Shown here: piece by piece, positions 8,789 to 18,043 of the stretch
Layout: every line of letters begins with the position of its first letter
Numbering within the stretch: the first letter of the stretch is position 1
Source of the DNA: a virus
Direction: 5' to 3' (one strand)
DNA: 51,971 nt
IMG/VR virus record: IMGVR_UViG_3300023274_000005
Span: 1 to 51,971 of that record
Notes under the pieces: model-generated
The model's input: only the letters and a program-made list of their open reading frames with translations
Databases searched by the model: none
Told to the model about the DNA's origin: nothing
Made by a program: the position numbers and the translations under genes

Positions 8789-8823
8789 GGGGCCCATAGG
8801 CTAGTCCGTCGTCTATGGGCCCC
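8789..8823. terminator. Hairpin terminator after the capsid block
   Basis: An 11-bp perfect stem, GGGGCCCATAG (8789-8799) with CTATGGGCCCC (8813-8823), lies right behind the stop at 8782. No long T-run follows, so it may attenuate rather than stop transcription of the connector and tail genes. Confidence 0.75.
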
Positions 8824-8842
8824 ACACAGATAGGAGTAGACA

Positions 8843-9259
8843 ATGCCACTGATCACTCTCCAGGAAGCTTCTGCCTGGGGCGAGAAGTCTAAGCTGGCAC
8901 CTGCTCTTGTCGAGCTCGATCTCGATCTGCTGGCACAGATTGAGGTAGAGGTACTTGGTCGTATCGCAGCAGTAGCAGATACGGTCACTTGGGTAGACTC
9001 GTCATCGGCGCCGAGTCTAGTCAAGACGATCATTGCCAAGTACTACGTGGCGTGGCTGATCGACAGGCAGTACTCCGAAGACGAGGAACTGTCAGCATAT
9101 GCAACGCTCCTGCGTACATCGGCACTGCGCTTGCAAGAGGCTATCCTGAGCTCGGAGATTGACATTCCGGGCGCTACTGTCAACTCGGACGGACTTCCCA
9201 GCATCTGGCCGATCGACGATGACCCGTACTTTACCATGGCCGAAGGCCCAGCACGCTGA
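8843..9259 (+). CDS. Head-to-tail connector protein
   Basis: The 138-residue, mostly helical protein has the length and layout of gp6-like connector (head completion) proteins: an ITLQEASAWGE start, a helix with KTIIAKYYVAWLIDRQYSEDE (about 60-80) and a variable C-terminus. It would stack below the portal. It starts behind ATAGGAGTAGACA and follows the terminator hairpin. Confidence 0.65.
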   Translation: MPLITLQEASAWGEKSKLAPALVELDLDLLAQIEVEVLGRIAAVADTVTWVDSSSAPSLVKTIIAKYYVAWLIDRQYSEDEELSAYATLLRTSALRLQEAILSSEIDIPGATVNSDGLPSIWPIDDDPYFTMAEGPAR

Positions 9260-9269
9260 GGAGGGGATA

Positions 9270-9980
9270 ATGGCTAGTGGTGATGGCCAGGTGTCCATTG
9301 CTCAGATTGCTGAGGCTGTCGGCAAGATCAGATTCGACAGGCACCTTGAGCGATTCGAGTTCAAGCCGTCGATCGGCATCGTTGCCAAGCAGCTTCAGGC
9401 TCTCGGCGAAGAGCTTAAGGACATGCGGGAACCTTTGACCAAGTCGGTCAAGGATGTCATGACCATTTCGCTGCTTGAGAACTTCATGTCGGGTGGCCGT
9501 CCGGACAAGTGGGAAGAGCTTACCTACTACACCAAGAAGCGTCGCCGCGAAGCTGCGCCTATGATCCTGGTACGTACTGGTGCCCTTGCGGACGTTGCAT
9601 CGTCACCAGGCATCTGGTCGATCGGGTCGCAGACGGCAGTCATTCGTGACATCCCCCAGAAGGTCTGGTACGGTAAGGTACACCAGGGCGGTGCCGAGGG
9701 CGATGACGCGTCAGGCAGCGTCTCAGCAGGTCAGTGGTTCAAGAAGTATCAGGACGCTGCACGCAAGGTAGAAGGTTCTGAGGCGACCCAGAAAGAAATT
9801 GACGACACTGCGTACAAGCTCTTCGACAAGCGTCTCTCCAAGCACGGCTTGGCTCCTCAGGCTACAGCCGACATTCCTGCACGTCCGTGGGCACTCTTCC
9901 AGGAAGAGGACATCGACGCCATCCAGAACATCTTCGCCGAGTGGGTTGAAGAGAAGCTCGAAGCCTTCGGGAGGATGTGA
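9270..9980 (+). CDS. Virion morphogenesis / tail completion protein (Mu gpG-like)
   Basis: The ATG at 9270 follows GAGGAGGGGATA; the longer reading from 9159 lies in the previous gene. The 236-residue protein shows FMSGGRPDKWEELTYYTKKR (about 70-90), MILVRTGALADVASS (about 97-111) and a VWYGKVHQGG motif (about 128-138), the pattern of the phage virion morphogenesis family, which helps join heads and tails. The C-terminal RPWALFQEEDIDAIQNIF segment is also typical. Confidence 0.75.
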   Translation: MASGDGQVSIAQIAEAVGKIRFDRHLERFEFKPSIGIVAKQLQALGEELKDMREPLTKSVKDVMTISLLENFMSGGRPDKWEELTYYTKKRRREAAPMILVRTGALADVASSPGIWSIGSQTAVIRDIPQKVWYGKVHQGGAEGDDASGSVSAGQWFKKYQDAARKVEGSEATQKEIDDTAYKLFDKRLSKHGLAPQATADIPARPWALFQEEDIDAIQNIFAEWVEEKLEAFGRM

Positions 9981-10462
9981 TGGCACACGCGAAGATGCCT
10001 TCGGAGGTGGCTCAGCGCATTCTAGCACTGTTCGAGCGTGACAAGGATACGCTCTATCCGCCGGCTGACAATGCAGGTCAGAGTGCTCAGGTGCTCTACG
10101 GTGACCAGGATAGGATTGGCATTACGCCAACCATCTGCGTTGAAGCAGGTGTCGTAGATCGATCCTTGGCAAGTGCTATGGGTCCTCGTGGACGTGTCGA
10201 GAATGCCATCACCGTCTTCATCATCGTGTACTATGCACGTGTTGACGACAATCAGGTCACAAAGTTGGCTGCTGAGCAGTGCGCTGAGGCAGCAGCCAAC
10301 TACATAGACAGCAACCCTCAACTGGTTCTGGACGATGACGGCAAGGTTATTCACGGTTATGTCCGCTCAGTTGACCATGGCTACGCACGTAAGAACAAGA
10401 CATTGATGTACGGTAGCCGACTCACTTGGGTTGGCAAGACGAAGATGCAGTTGGGGGTGTAA
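9980..10462 (+). CDS. Probable tail terminator / minor tail protein
   Basis: The ATG overlaps the previous TGA behind GGGAGGATG. The 160-residue alpha/beta protein has the size and location of tail terminator proteins that cap the finished tail tube, between the completion and tube genes. Motif evidence is weak and the call rests on synteny. Confidence 0.5.
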   Translation: MAHAKMPSEVAQRILALFERDKDTLYPPADNAGQSAQVLYGDQDRIGITPTICVEAGVVDRSLASAMGPRGRVENAITVFIIVYYARVDDNQVTKLAAEQCAEAAANYIDSNPQLVLDDDGKVIHGYVRSVDHGYARKNKTLMYGSRLTWVGKTKMQLGV

Positions 10463-10755
10463 TGAACTACTACAAGGTGACAGCACCTAAGGGTGAGGGC
10501 GATCAGATCGTTCCTCACCTGGGCATCTTCCAGCCAGGTGAGACGCGTCACTTCAGCCAGGACGAGATCGACCAGTACGTCGCCATGAACGGTGTTCCTC
10601 TCGAAGGTGAGCCCCTTCCGAAGGGATTCAAGATCGAGCGCGGCACCAAGAAGGCCGCCACCGAAGAGGCCGAGGAGCGGGAAGAGGCAGCCGTCACGGA
10701 GCAGGAGGAGAACGCCGCAGCGCTTCTCAAGCAGGCCCAGAAGGAGGGTAACTGA
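10462..10755 (+). CDS. Small tail-region protein (97 aa)
   Basis: Overlaps both neighbours by a single base or codon (TAATG upstream, TGATG downstream), so it is part of the tail operon. The N-terminus looks folded (HLGIFQPGETRHFSQDEIDQ) and resembles short modules that bind a partner, while residues 60-97 are a Glu/Ala/Lys-rich helix. Function unknown. Confidence 0.6.
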   Translation: MNYYKVTAPKGEGDQIVPHLGIFQPGETRHFSQDEIDQYVAMNGVPLEGEPLPKGFKIERGTKKAATEEAEEREEAAVTEQEENAAALLKQAQKEGN

Positions 10756-11696
10756 TGGCAATCGGCGTTGGCGCCAGCGGCGTTCTCGGCGTGTCACTCG
10801 AGACGGTTTCCGGGACGTATGTCGCTCCCGTGAAGTTCGTACCGTTCAACAGTGAGAGCCTTAACTTCATTACCGAGACCAACTTCCGTCGGTCCATCCG
10901 GAACAGTCCCGACGTGAACTTCGCGGTGCCCGGCAACACGCGCATCGAGGGCGACATCGAGATGGACGCCACGGACGACGTCGTTCCGTGGTTCATGTAC
11001 GCATCGCGTATGTCGGTCGTCAAGACCGGTGCCGGCCCGAACTACACCTACACCGGCACGCCGAACGCGAACGCCACACCGGCGAAGACGATGTCGATCA
11101 CGATCGTCCGCAACGGCATCGTCTTCGGGTACGTCGGGTGCGTGGTGGGCTCGTTCACATTCGGCATCGACGACGGCACGCTCACGTACAACGTGTCGAT
11201 CGTCGGGCAGGACGAAGCAACGCAGTCGGCACCCACCCCGACCTGGCCCACCACGACGCCGTTCGGTATGGGTCAGTACAGCATCGAGATCCCGACCTCG
11301 ACACCCGTGACCGACACCGACACGTTCGAGTTCCAGGTCGAGGACAACGCCGAGGCGAACTACCGTCTCAAGACGCCGTCACGTGGTGCACAGTTCGTCG
11401 CATTCGGCGAGCGCGAGGTCACGCTGTCGCTCACCCGCGACTTCGAGTCCAAGACCGACTACGACGCGTTCAAGGCGCTCACGTCGCAGACGCTGACCCT
11501 CACGGCCACCAAGGGTGCGAACAACTCGATCAGCATCGTCACGCCGGTGGCCCTGAAGGACACCTACGAGACCAACCTGGACTCCCAGGGAGACGTCGTG
11601 CGTGCGGAGATCGAATACCAGTGCCTGGTGGGCGCTGCGACGCCGTCATACACCCTGACAGTCAAGTCGCAGGAGACGCACGCCCAGCTGACGTAG
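10755..11696 (+). CDS. Major tail tube protein
   Basis: The 313-residue beta-rich protein begins MAIGVGASGVLGVSLETVSGT, typical of phage tail tube subunits, with FRRSIRNSPDV (about 39-49) and IEGDIEMDATDDVVPW (about 58-73) repeating the usual tube pattern. It lies just before the tail-assembly chaperones and tape measure. It polymerises into the tail tube around the tape measure. Confidence 0.8.
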   Translation: MAIGVGASGVLGVSLETVSGTYVAPVKFVPFNSESLNFITETNFRRSIRNSPDVNFAVPGNTRIEGDIEMDATDDVVPWFMYASRMSVVKTGAGPNYTYTGTPNANATPAKTMSITIVRNGIVFGYVGCVVGSFTFGIDDGTLTYNVSIVGQDEATQSAPTPTWPTTTPFGMGQYSIEIPTSTPVTDTDTFEFQVEDNAEANYRLKTPSRGAQFVAFGEREVTLSLTRDFESKTDYDAFKALTSQTLTLTATKGANNSISIVTPVALKDTYETNLDSQGDVVRAEIEYQCLVGAATPSYTLTVKSQETHAQLT

Positions 11697-11708
11697 CAGC
11701 GGAGAGGC

Positions 11709-11746
11709 GTGTGGAGTTTGAGTCTGCACGCCTCTACCAGTTAAAC
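11709..11746 (+). promoter_or_regulatory. GTGTGGAG/TTAAAC element, rightward
   Basis: GTGTGGAG (11709-11716), TTGAGT (11718-11723), a 17-bp spacer and TTAAAC (11741-11746) form a promoter-like unit before the tail-chaperone gene. The same DNA also makes a hairpin, GAGGCGTG with CACGCCTC, so it could both terminate the tube transcript and restart transcription. Confidence 0.6.
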
Positions 11747-11838
11747 AAGGTGGGAAGATGATCGAGGCAGTCGTCTTTGCTATCCACTTGTTCGAGTTTC
11801 AAGTGTTCATGTATTACCTGTTCAGAAGGAGAACAGCA

Positions 11839-12255
11839 ATGCCAGTCGCAACCATCATCGCCGCGCCGCAGCGTTACGAGCTGAAGACGCTGCCGGACGC
11901 CTACGTCATCATCCGACAGATGACGTACGGTGAGAAGATGCATCGACAGAATCTCACCGGTGCCATGAAGATCCTCAAGGACATCAAGTCCGACTTCGCA
12001 GGCGAGCTCGCCATGGAGACCCAGAAGCTCACCGAGTGGGACTTCGCCAACCTGGTCGTGGAGCACAACCTGGAGGGTCTGAACGATCCGCAGGACTCGA
12101 GCAAGGGCACGTTCAAGCTCGACTTCAAGAACTCCCGACACGTGTCGATGCTGAATCCTCTCGTCGGTGAAGAGGTGGGCACCTACATCGACAAGCTGAA
12201 CACCTTCGACGAGGTGGAGCAGGGAAACTTCGAAGGCGATTCAGAGCAGCGGTAG
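11839..12255 (+). CDS. Tail assembly chaperone, upstream product (G-type)
   Basis: Made by normal reading, 138 residues. I chose the ATG at 11839 (AAGGAGAACAGCA before it); the frame is open back to an ATG at 11758 with only a weak site, which would add 27 hydrophobic residues. The acidic, helical protein precedes the tape measure, as G proteins of long-tailed phages do. Near its end is the slippery heptamer G GGA AAC at 12222-12228 in the correct register. It coats the tape measure during tail assembly. Confidence 0.8.
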   Translation: MPVATIIAAPQRYELKTLPDAYVIIRQMTYGEKMHRQNLTGAMKILKDIKSDFAGELAMETQKLTEWDFANLVVEHNLEGLNDPQDSSKGTFKLDFKNSRHVSMLNPLVGEEVGTYIDKLNTFDEVEQGNFEGDSEQR

Positions 12256-12467
12256 TTCAGAATCGCCCTGATGCTGAGCTGGCCGAGTTTCTGAACCTTC
12301 ACTCGATGTGCAAAGAGTTCGGCCAGCTCCCTTACCCTGGTGGACTGTTAGATCAGCCGTTCAAGCTGTATCTAGTCTTGGAGATGATCCAGACAGCCTA
12401 CTTTGAGAAGCAAGCCAAGGACGCGGAGAAGCAGCATAAGGAGGCGGCACGTGCCCGCAGCCGTTAG
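11839..12467 (+). CDS. Tail assembly chaperone, -1 frameshift product (GT-type)
   Basis: Ribosomes that slip back one base on G GGA AAC (12222-12228) enter a frame open from 12228 to the TAG at 12465-12467. It adds about 79 residues, including ELAEFLNLHSMCKEFGQLPY and a Lys/Glu/Ala-rich end. The extension overlaps the tape-measure start (GTG at 12451), the classical G/GT layout. I checked each codon of the -1 frame and found no stop before 12465. Confidence 0.8.
12222..12228 (+). other. Programmed -1 frameshift site GGGAAAC
   Basis: Zero-frame codons are GGA (12223-12225) and AAC (12226-12228) preceded by G, exactly the X XXY YYZ arrangement. Slipping gives GGG and AAA pairing in the -1 frame. 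Downstream zero-frame translation stops after nine more codons. Confidence 0.8.
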
Positions 12468-15400
12468 GGATATTCTCCTCCTGATTCGCTCTAAGGAGGA
12501 GGCAAGCCGCGCCATCAACAACGTGGCTGCTTCGATGCGTCGTGCGGGTGCCGCTGCTGAGGCCGCCAGTGCGAGGGCGCGAGCTGCCCAGCTGCGTGCA
12601 GCTGCTAGGCAGGCACAGCTCGCAGGTGCAACGCGTGCTCAGGTCGTGGCGCTTCAGCAGCAGGCACGTGCTTACGATCAGCAGGCTGCCAAGATTGAGC
12701 AGAATCGCAAGCGCTCCATGAACCTTGGCCATGCCATGGAAAACGTGGGACGGACTGCTCAGACTGTTGGCATGGTAATGATCGGTGCGGGGGTTGCTAC
12801 TGCATATGGTTTGAAGAAGGCTGTCGATGCGGCAGTTGCCTGGGACAAGCAGGTACGTCTGACGTACACTCAGGTGGACAAGCGCTTCAAGCCTAGTCTC
12901 CAGGAACTGTCGGCTATCGGGTTGCGAGTGGCGCACGACATTGCTATCCCGTTCGAGAACGTGCAGGAAGCACTGTTCGACGTCTTCTCGTCGACCGAAG
13001 CCAATCTGCCGCAGGCCGAGAAGCTCTTGCGTAGCTTCGCCAAGGCTGCCGTGGCAGGTAACACCGACGTGCAGACCGCTTCGCGTGCGACGATCGGTCT
13101 GATGAATGCCTACCAGGTACCTTTCAAGGATGTCAACAAGCTGCTTGACATTCAGTTCCAGCTGGTGCAGGAAGGTGTTGGTACCTATGAGGAGTGGGCA
13201 CAGCGAATCGGTCTCGTTACGCCGTCAGCTGTCCGTGCCGGTCAGTCCATTGAGACTATGGCCGCCGCGCTGGCGACTGCTACGCGACTGGGTACGTCTG
13301 CTGCTCGAGCGGGAACTGCTGTTGCTCGAGCTTTCGATGCGATGTCGAATCCTAAGACGGAAGCATCGCTGAAGCGCATTGGGGTTAATGTTCGTGATGC
13401 TAAGGGTAACTTCAGGCCACTAGTTGCAGTGCTTGCCGACTGGCGCAAAGAGCTGGAGAAGATGCCCAAGGAAGATCGCATCAAGAACATCCTTGACACG
13501 CTAAAGGGTGCTGGCTCAACTATCGAGGCACGTCGCTTCCTCCAGAACATCCTGCTCACTAAGGGCGGTCTCGAACTCTTCCAGGATCAGATTAAGGAGT
13601 TCGCGACTGACAAAGGTGCGTTCCAGAATGCGTACAACGAGATGGCAGGATCTGTTGCTGCCAAGACGCAGCTCCTGCGCAACGCCTGGATGTCGCTTAA
13701 GGTGTCAATCGGCGAAGCACTGATGCCTACCTTCAGTGCCTTGATTGGTAAGCTCCAGGGTTTGCTAGACTGGTTCAATCGTCTGCCCAAGAGTACGAAG
13801 AGTCTGATCGCACAGTTCCTGCTTTGGGGTTCTATCCTAGCAGTCGTAGGCGGTGCGATAGCAATCTTCATCGGCGCAGTAGTTACGCTTGCAGGCATCC
13901 TAGCTGTTGCAGGCGCCGCGTTGACTCCTATGCTGGCTGCCTTTGCCGCTGTCGGTGCTGTCGTCACTGTAGCAACAGCTGCCATTGCTGCATTTGGTAT
14001 TGCACTCTATACTGCTTACCAGCGCATGGGTCCGATTCGTAGTCTTCTGATCACTCTTAAGGAGTTCTTCGCAGCCGCCTTCAATAGCCTACGCGAATCG
14101 GCAATTAAGACTTGGCAGACGCTCTCGACTACCCTAGGACCTGGCCTGCGAGCCATCTGGGACGTAATTCAGAACAAGGTTGTGCCAGCGATCACTACCA
14201 TGGTCAACTGGCTCCGCAATAATCTTCTCCCGGTCTTGCAGGCTGCATGGCGAATCTTCTTGCAGCAGATACAACCCGCCTTGCAGCACCTCGGCGACAC
14301 GATGCGTAACTACGTAGCACCAGCGATCGCACAGCTCACAGCGTGGTGGAATCGTAACAAGGCTTCCATCTTGCCCCTCATCAAGATCCTCGGCGTGCTA
14401 GTTGCGATGATGCTACTCACGGCTGGTACCGTTCTTGGTGCAGTGATCACCGCTGTCAGTTCAGGGATTCGCATCTTCTTGATGTGGGCTAAGATCCTGA
14501 CGACGACTGTTAGGGTTGCGTGGCTGATCATCAAGGCTGCAATGTCTACCACGATTGCAGTCATCAAGGCGATCATCAACTGGTTCTCTAACCTTGGCAG
14601 CAAGGTGCAGGCCACGATGAGCCTCGCCAAGAATGCTGTGCAGAATGGCATCAATGCCATTAAGGGCTTCTTCAGTGGTGCCGGTAGTTGGCTTATCAGC
14701 GCCGGACGTGACATGGTCATGGGCCTTGTAAATGGCATTAGAGGTGCTATCGGCTCCGCTGCTAGTGCGGCGGCAGATATGGCTAAGTCTGCTATCACTG
14801 CTGCCAAGAATGCGTTGATCATCAAGTCGCCTTCTCGTGTGTTCAGAGACATTGGTGCTAACGTCGTTCGAGGCTTTGTCCTAGGCGTGCAGGGGAACCG
14901 CAAGAAGATCCAGAGTACCATGTTCGCGTTGGCTCGAGACATTCGCCGTTCGATCAACGATGCTGACATCAGCCGTACTGCCAAGCGTCAGATGTTGACT
15001 AAGTGGAACAAGCAGCTAGCGTTCAGCGAGAGTACTCTTCTGTCGCTAGAAGCGAAGCGTGCGAAGCTCCAGACGAAGCTGAACGCCGCAACTACTACGT
15101 ACAACAATCTGGTGAAGGCACGTACTGAGCTAGTCGACAAGATCAGGGACTCGCTTAGTTCGCTAACCGACCTCACCAGTCTGGACGAGGCACAGCAAGC
15201 GAATCCCCAGTCCATGATTCAGGGGCTCAAGGATCGCTTCAAGGCGCTAGTTGACTTCCAGAACAACCTGCTCAAACTTCGCCAGAGAGGTTTCGACCAG
15301 CTGACGATTGCCGACCTGGCGACTAAGGGAGTAGACGCTGCTGGTGGCATTGCGTCGCAGTTGGCTAACGCGACCGATGCTCAGCTGAGCGAGATCAACA

Positions 15401-15867
15401 GCCTTCAGCAGCAGATTCGCAATGCGTCTGACATGACTGCCAATAACATTGGCGACAGCCTTTACAAGGCAGGCATTCAGGCTGCACAGGGTCTGATCAA
15501 GGGTCTTGACAGTCAGATCGACAAGATCACTGCGCAGATGGTTCGCATTGCTAATGCTCTCGTGGCTGCAATCAAGAAGCAGCTGGGCATTCGCTCGCCT
15601 TCGACTGTGTTCCAGAACCTTGGTGTCAATACGGCTCAGGGTTACATCAACGGATACGTAGAGAGCATGAACGCGGCGCAGGCACGCCTAGCGCACGCTA
15701 CGATGTTCAATCCCGCCGCACCCATAATGCCTCCAGCTGGTGGTGGTAACGTTTTGGGTACACAGGTCATCAAGAACTACTACCAGGACATCAACATCTC
15801 CACACAGGAGATTGACCCGCGCAAGCACTCCGCTGAGCTGGGCTGGGAATTGCAGGCGAGGATGTGA
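12451..15867 (+). CDS. Tape measure protein
   Basis: The longest gene, 1138 residues from the GTG at 12451, which follows TAAGGAGGCGGCAC and lies inside the end of the frameshifted chaperone. The N-terminus is an Ala/Arg/Gln-rich coiled coil (about 1-110), followed by a TP901-type tape measure core. Hydrophobic segments lie at about residues 455-530 and 640-690. Two SPSRVF/SPSTVF motifs (about 790 and 1050) are common near the ends of tape measures. It sets tail length and is ejected with the DNA. Confidence 0.9.
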   Translation: MPAAVRDILLLIRSKEEASRAINNVAASMRRAGAAAEAASARARAAQLRAAARQAQLAGATRAQVVALQQQARAYDQQAAKIEQNRKRSMNLGHAMENVGRTAQTVGMVMIGAGVATAYGLKKAVDAAVAWDKQVRLTYTQVDKRFKPSLQELSAIGLRVAHDIAIPFENVQEALFDVFSSTEANLPQAEKLLRSFAKAAVAGNTDVQTASRATIGLMNAYQVPFKDVNKLLDIQFQLVQEGVGTYEEWAQRIGLVTPSAVRAGQSIETMAAALATATRLGTSAARAGTAVARAFDAMSNPKTEASLKRIGVNVRDAKGNFRPLVAVLADWRKELEKMPKEDRIKNILDTLKGAGSTIEARRFLQNILLTKGGLELFQDQIKEFATDKGAFQNAYNEMAGSVAAKTQLLRNAWMSLKVSIGEALMPTFSALIGKLQGLLDWFNRLPKSTKSLIAQFLLWGSILAVVGGAIAIFIGAVVTLAGILAVAGAALTPMLAAFAAVGAVVTVATAAIAAFGIALYTAYQRMGPIRSLLITLKEFFAAAFNSLRESAIKTWQTLSTTLGPGLRAIWDVIQNKVVPAITTMVNWLRNNLLPVLQAAWRIFLQQIQPALQHLGDTMRNYVAPAIAQLTAWWNRNKASILPLIKILGVLVAMMLLTAGTVLGAVITAVSSGIRIFLMWAKILTTTVRVAWLIIKAAMSTTIAVIKAIINWFSNLGSKVQATMSLAKNAVQNGINAIKGFFSGAGSWLISAGRDMVMGLVNGIRGAIGSAASAAADMAKSAITAAKNALIIKSPSRVFRDIGANVVRGFVLGVQGNRKKIQSTMFALARDIRRSINDADISRTAKRQMLTKWNKQLAFSESTLLSLEAKRAKLQTKLNAATTTYNNLVKARTELVDKIRDSLSSLTDLTSLDEAQQANPQSMIQGLKDRFKALVDFQNNLLKLRQRGFDQLTIADLATKGVDAAGGIASQLANATDAQLSEINSLQQQIRNASDMTANNIGDSLYKAGIQAAQGLIKGLDSQIDKITAQMVRIANALVAAIKKQLGIRSPSTVFQNLGVNTAQGYINGYVESMNAAQARLAHATMFNPAAPIMPPAGGGNVLGTQVIKNYYQDINISTQEIDPRKHSAELGWELQARM

Positions 15868-16718
15868 TGGACGAGTTCGAGTACAAGCTAGGCGACACTG
15901 GCACTATTCTGAACCCTACGGATCAGACGGTGCCCTTCGTCGACATCACCAAGGTCAAGGGCCTTGACTCACCTGACTTCCGGTCGACCGAGCGTGACCA
16001 CGAAGGCGTCGACGGTGGCTTCCTGGATGCCGAGTTCGAGAAGATGCGTACCTTCACTTTTGAGGGACGCATTATCACGAACCACATCAATACGGAGACC
16101 TTCCTGGATACGTTGCGAGAGGAGTGGGCACCAAGTCGTACTCTGAAGCCCTTCTACTTCCAGCATCCAGGCATCGCAGAGCGTGTGGCGTTTGTTAAGC
16201 CCCTGGGCGTCAAGTTTGACATCGATGAGCTCCGTCGCGTTGGAAGCGTAGACGTGCAGTTTATGTGTCAGGCCGAGAATCCTATGCTCTTCGATAGCAC
16301 GTTGCAGACGCTGCCTATCGCGCAGGGCGTCAGTGCTATGACGGGTTTCGGATTCCCTCTCGGATTCCCATTCGGCTATGGTGCTCCTGTTGACCCTACT
16401 ACGACCAATGCTTACAATGGTGGCAATAGGCCAACACCGCCTACATTCACCATTCCTGGACCTGTAACCAATCCTCGCATCTTCCACCAGGGACAGTCTA
16501 AGGAGATGGTGTTCAGCATTACCCTTGGTGCTTCGGATACGCTTGTAGTCGATGCCTACTACCGAACGGTAAAGTTGAACGACACTGTATCACGCAGAGG
16601 TGCGTTGGTGCGTCCTGATTGGTTCTTCCTCGATAAGGGCGACAACTTCTTACAGTACCGCGCAGACACCACGGGCAACCCGCCAATGTCTGTCTCCTAC
16701 CGAAACGCCTGGAGGTAA
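15867..16718 (+). CDS. Distal tail protein (Dit-like)
   Basis: The 283-residue protein starts by overlap with the tape-measure stop. Its N-terminal half has the siphovirus tail component pattern (KGLDSPDFRSTERDHEGVDG, then RTFTFEGRII) and the C-terminal half begins with a Gly/Phe/Pro stretch (FGFPLGFPFGYG, about 160-171) before a beta domain with DWFFLDKGDN near the end. It would form the hexameric hub that joins tube and tip. Confidence 0.75.
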   Translation: MDEFEYKLGDTGTILNPTDQTVPFVDITKVKGLDSPDFRSTERDHEGVDGGFLDAEFEKMRTFTFEGRIITNHINTETFLDTLREEWAPSRTLKPFYFQHPGIAERVAFVKPLGVKFDIDELRRVGSVDVQFMCQAENPMLFDSTLQTLPIAQGVSAMTGFGFPLGFPFGYGAPVDPTTTNAYNGGNRPTPPTFTIPGPVTNPRIFHQGQSKEMVFSITLGASDTLVVDAYYRTVKLNDTVSRRGALVRPDWFFLDKGDNFLQYRADTTGNPPMSVSYRNAWR

Positions 16719-16720
16719 CC

Positions 16721-18031
16721 ATGGCAATTCTGAACCCTCCAGCGTTCATGCAGAACGCTGGCGCTACTCACAGTGCCGAGCTGACGCGGCAGGCTATGGG
16801 CATGGGACAGGCGGGCCCCCGATCCGCCGCGTCCATGGTGCCGCGCAGTGGTGTGCACCCCCACCTGGGTGGCATGATGGCCGTCACTCAGAACGGCTCC
16901 CCCAACATGTCGGTGAACGTCGCCAACGGCGTAGCGTTCATCGGTGGTAGTGAGGGCCAGCAGTCCGGCTACGTCGTCTGTGCTACGTCAACTACGAATG
17001 TTACGATCACCGCTGCGCATGCATCGCTGCCGCGCATTGACATCATCGTGGCCAACATTCGTGACTCGGCCTACAGTGGTGCGAACAACGACTGGCAGCT
17101 GCAAGCCATTGCAGGCACGCCGGCAGGTTCTCCTACGGTACCGACTGCACCAGCCAATTCGATCGTACTGGCACAGGTTGCTGTAGCTGCTGCCGCTACG
17201 ACGATCACCAACGCCAACATCACCGACGTCCGTCCGTACTCTGCATATGGCGTCACGGTATGTCGTAGCACTGCCGACTACCCGAACCCTGCCGTTGAGG
17301 GTATGGTCGTGTACGACATGGCACTCAACGGTCTTGCCACCTACGACGGCACTACGTGGACGAACCCTCGCGGTGTACAGTTCTGGCAGCGAGTCATCTT
17401 CACTGCTTCAGGAACCTTCACCAAGGCAAGCTACGCCGGCCTCAAGAAGGTGTTCGTTCAGGTGCAGGGTGCGGGAGGTGGCGGCGGTGGCTCAGGTGCT
17501 GCCGGCGTTGGTGCTGACTCCTGTGGTAGCGGCGGGGGAGGTGGCGCCTATGCTGAATCGTGGCTCGATGCTTCGGCTCTTGCGAGCTCAGTGACAGTCA
17601 CAGTTGGTACTGGTGGTGCTGGTGGCGTTGGTGCCGCTAACGGTACTGCCGGCGGGTCCAGTTCGTTCGGTGCGCACGTTGTATGTGCGGGCGGTGCGCT
17701 AGGGGTCAACCGTCCTGCGAACATCAACAGCTTCGCAACCGCTGGTGGTGCTGGAGGTGCTGCCTCGGCTGGGGACGTACGCGTTGCTGGCGGTGCTGGT
17801 CAGTGGTGCTACGGTGACGCTAGCTACGCTGCCGGAGGCACTGGTGGTCATGCACGTATGGGCGGAGGCGGAGTAGCACCTGCGCTGAACGCCACAAGCA
17901 GCAATGCTAGTGGCAACGCTGGTGGCCTCTACGGCGGTGGTGGTAGTGGTGCAGCTACTACTGCTTCGGGAGCGGCTGCAACGGGAGGAGCGGGCGCTGC
18001 CGGCATTGTCATCGTGGATCTGTACATCTAA
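16721..18031 (+). CDS. Tail tip protein with glycine-rich C-terminal domain
   Basis: Residues 1-220 form a tip or baseplate attachment region. A short YDGTTWTNPRGV linker follows, and from about residue 240 to the end the chain is a glycine-rich domain with runs such as GAGGGGGGSG, GSGGGGGAY and YGGGGSGA, ending IVIVDLYI. Such domains in tail proteins are known to bind receptors or surfaces through polyglycine-rich folds. It is probably part of host recognition. Confidence 0.7.
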   Translation: MAILNPPAFMQNAGATHSAELTRQAMGMGQAGPRSAASMVPRSGVHPHLGGMMAVTQNGSPNMSVNVANGVAFIGGSEGQQSGYVVCATSTTNVTITAAHASLPRIDIIVANIRDSAYSGANNDWQLQAIAGTPAGSPTVPTAPANSIVLAQVAVAAAATTITNANITDVRPYSAYGVTVCRSTADYPNPAVEGMVVYDMALNGLATYDGTTWTNPRGVQFWQRVIFTASGTFTKASYAGLKKVFVQVQGAGGGGGGSGAAGVGADSCGSGGGGGAYAESWLDASALASSVTVTVGTGGAGGVGAANGTAGGSSSFGAHVVCAGGALGVNRPANINSFATAGGAGGAASAGDVRVAGGAGQWCYGDASYAAGGTGGHARMGGGGVAPALNATSSNASGNAGGLYGGGGSGAATTASGAAATGGAGAAGIVIVDLYI

Positions 18032-18043
18032 GGGAGGTGAGAC

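Noticed and set aside
7358-8797. Minus-strand frame of 479 codons under the capsid genes
   Set aside because: Shadow of the GC-rich major capsid gene, Arg/Gly/Leu-rich and crossing a terminator.
10988-11761. Second plus frame of 257 codons within the tail tube gene
   Set aside because: Arg/His-rich out-of-frame shadow that crosses the stop of the tube gene and the promoter-like element.
11758-11838. 27-codon N-terminal extension of the tail chaperone
   Set aside because: The frame is open, but the ATG at 11758 would lie about 5 bases from the predicted transcript start and has no good ribosome site, while 11839 has AAGGAG.
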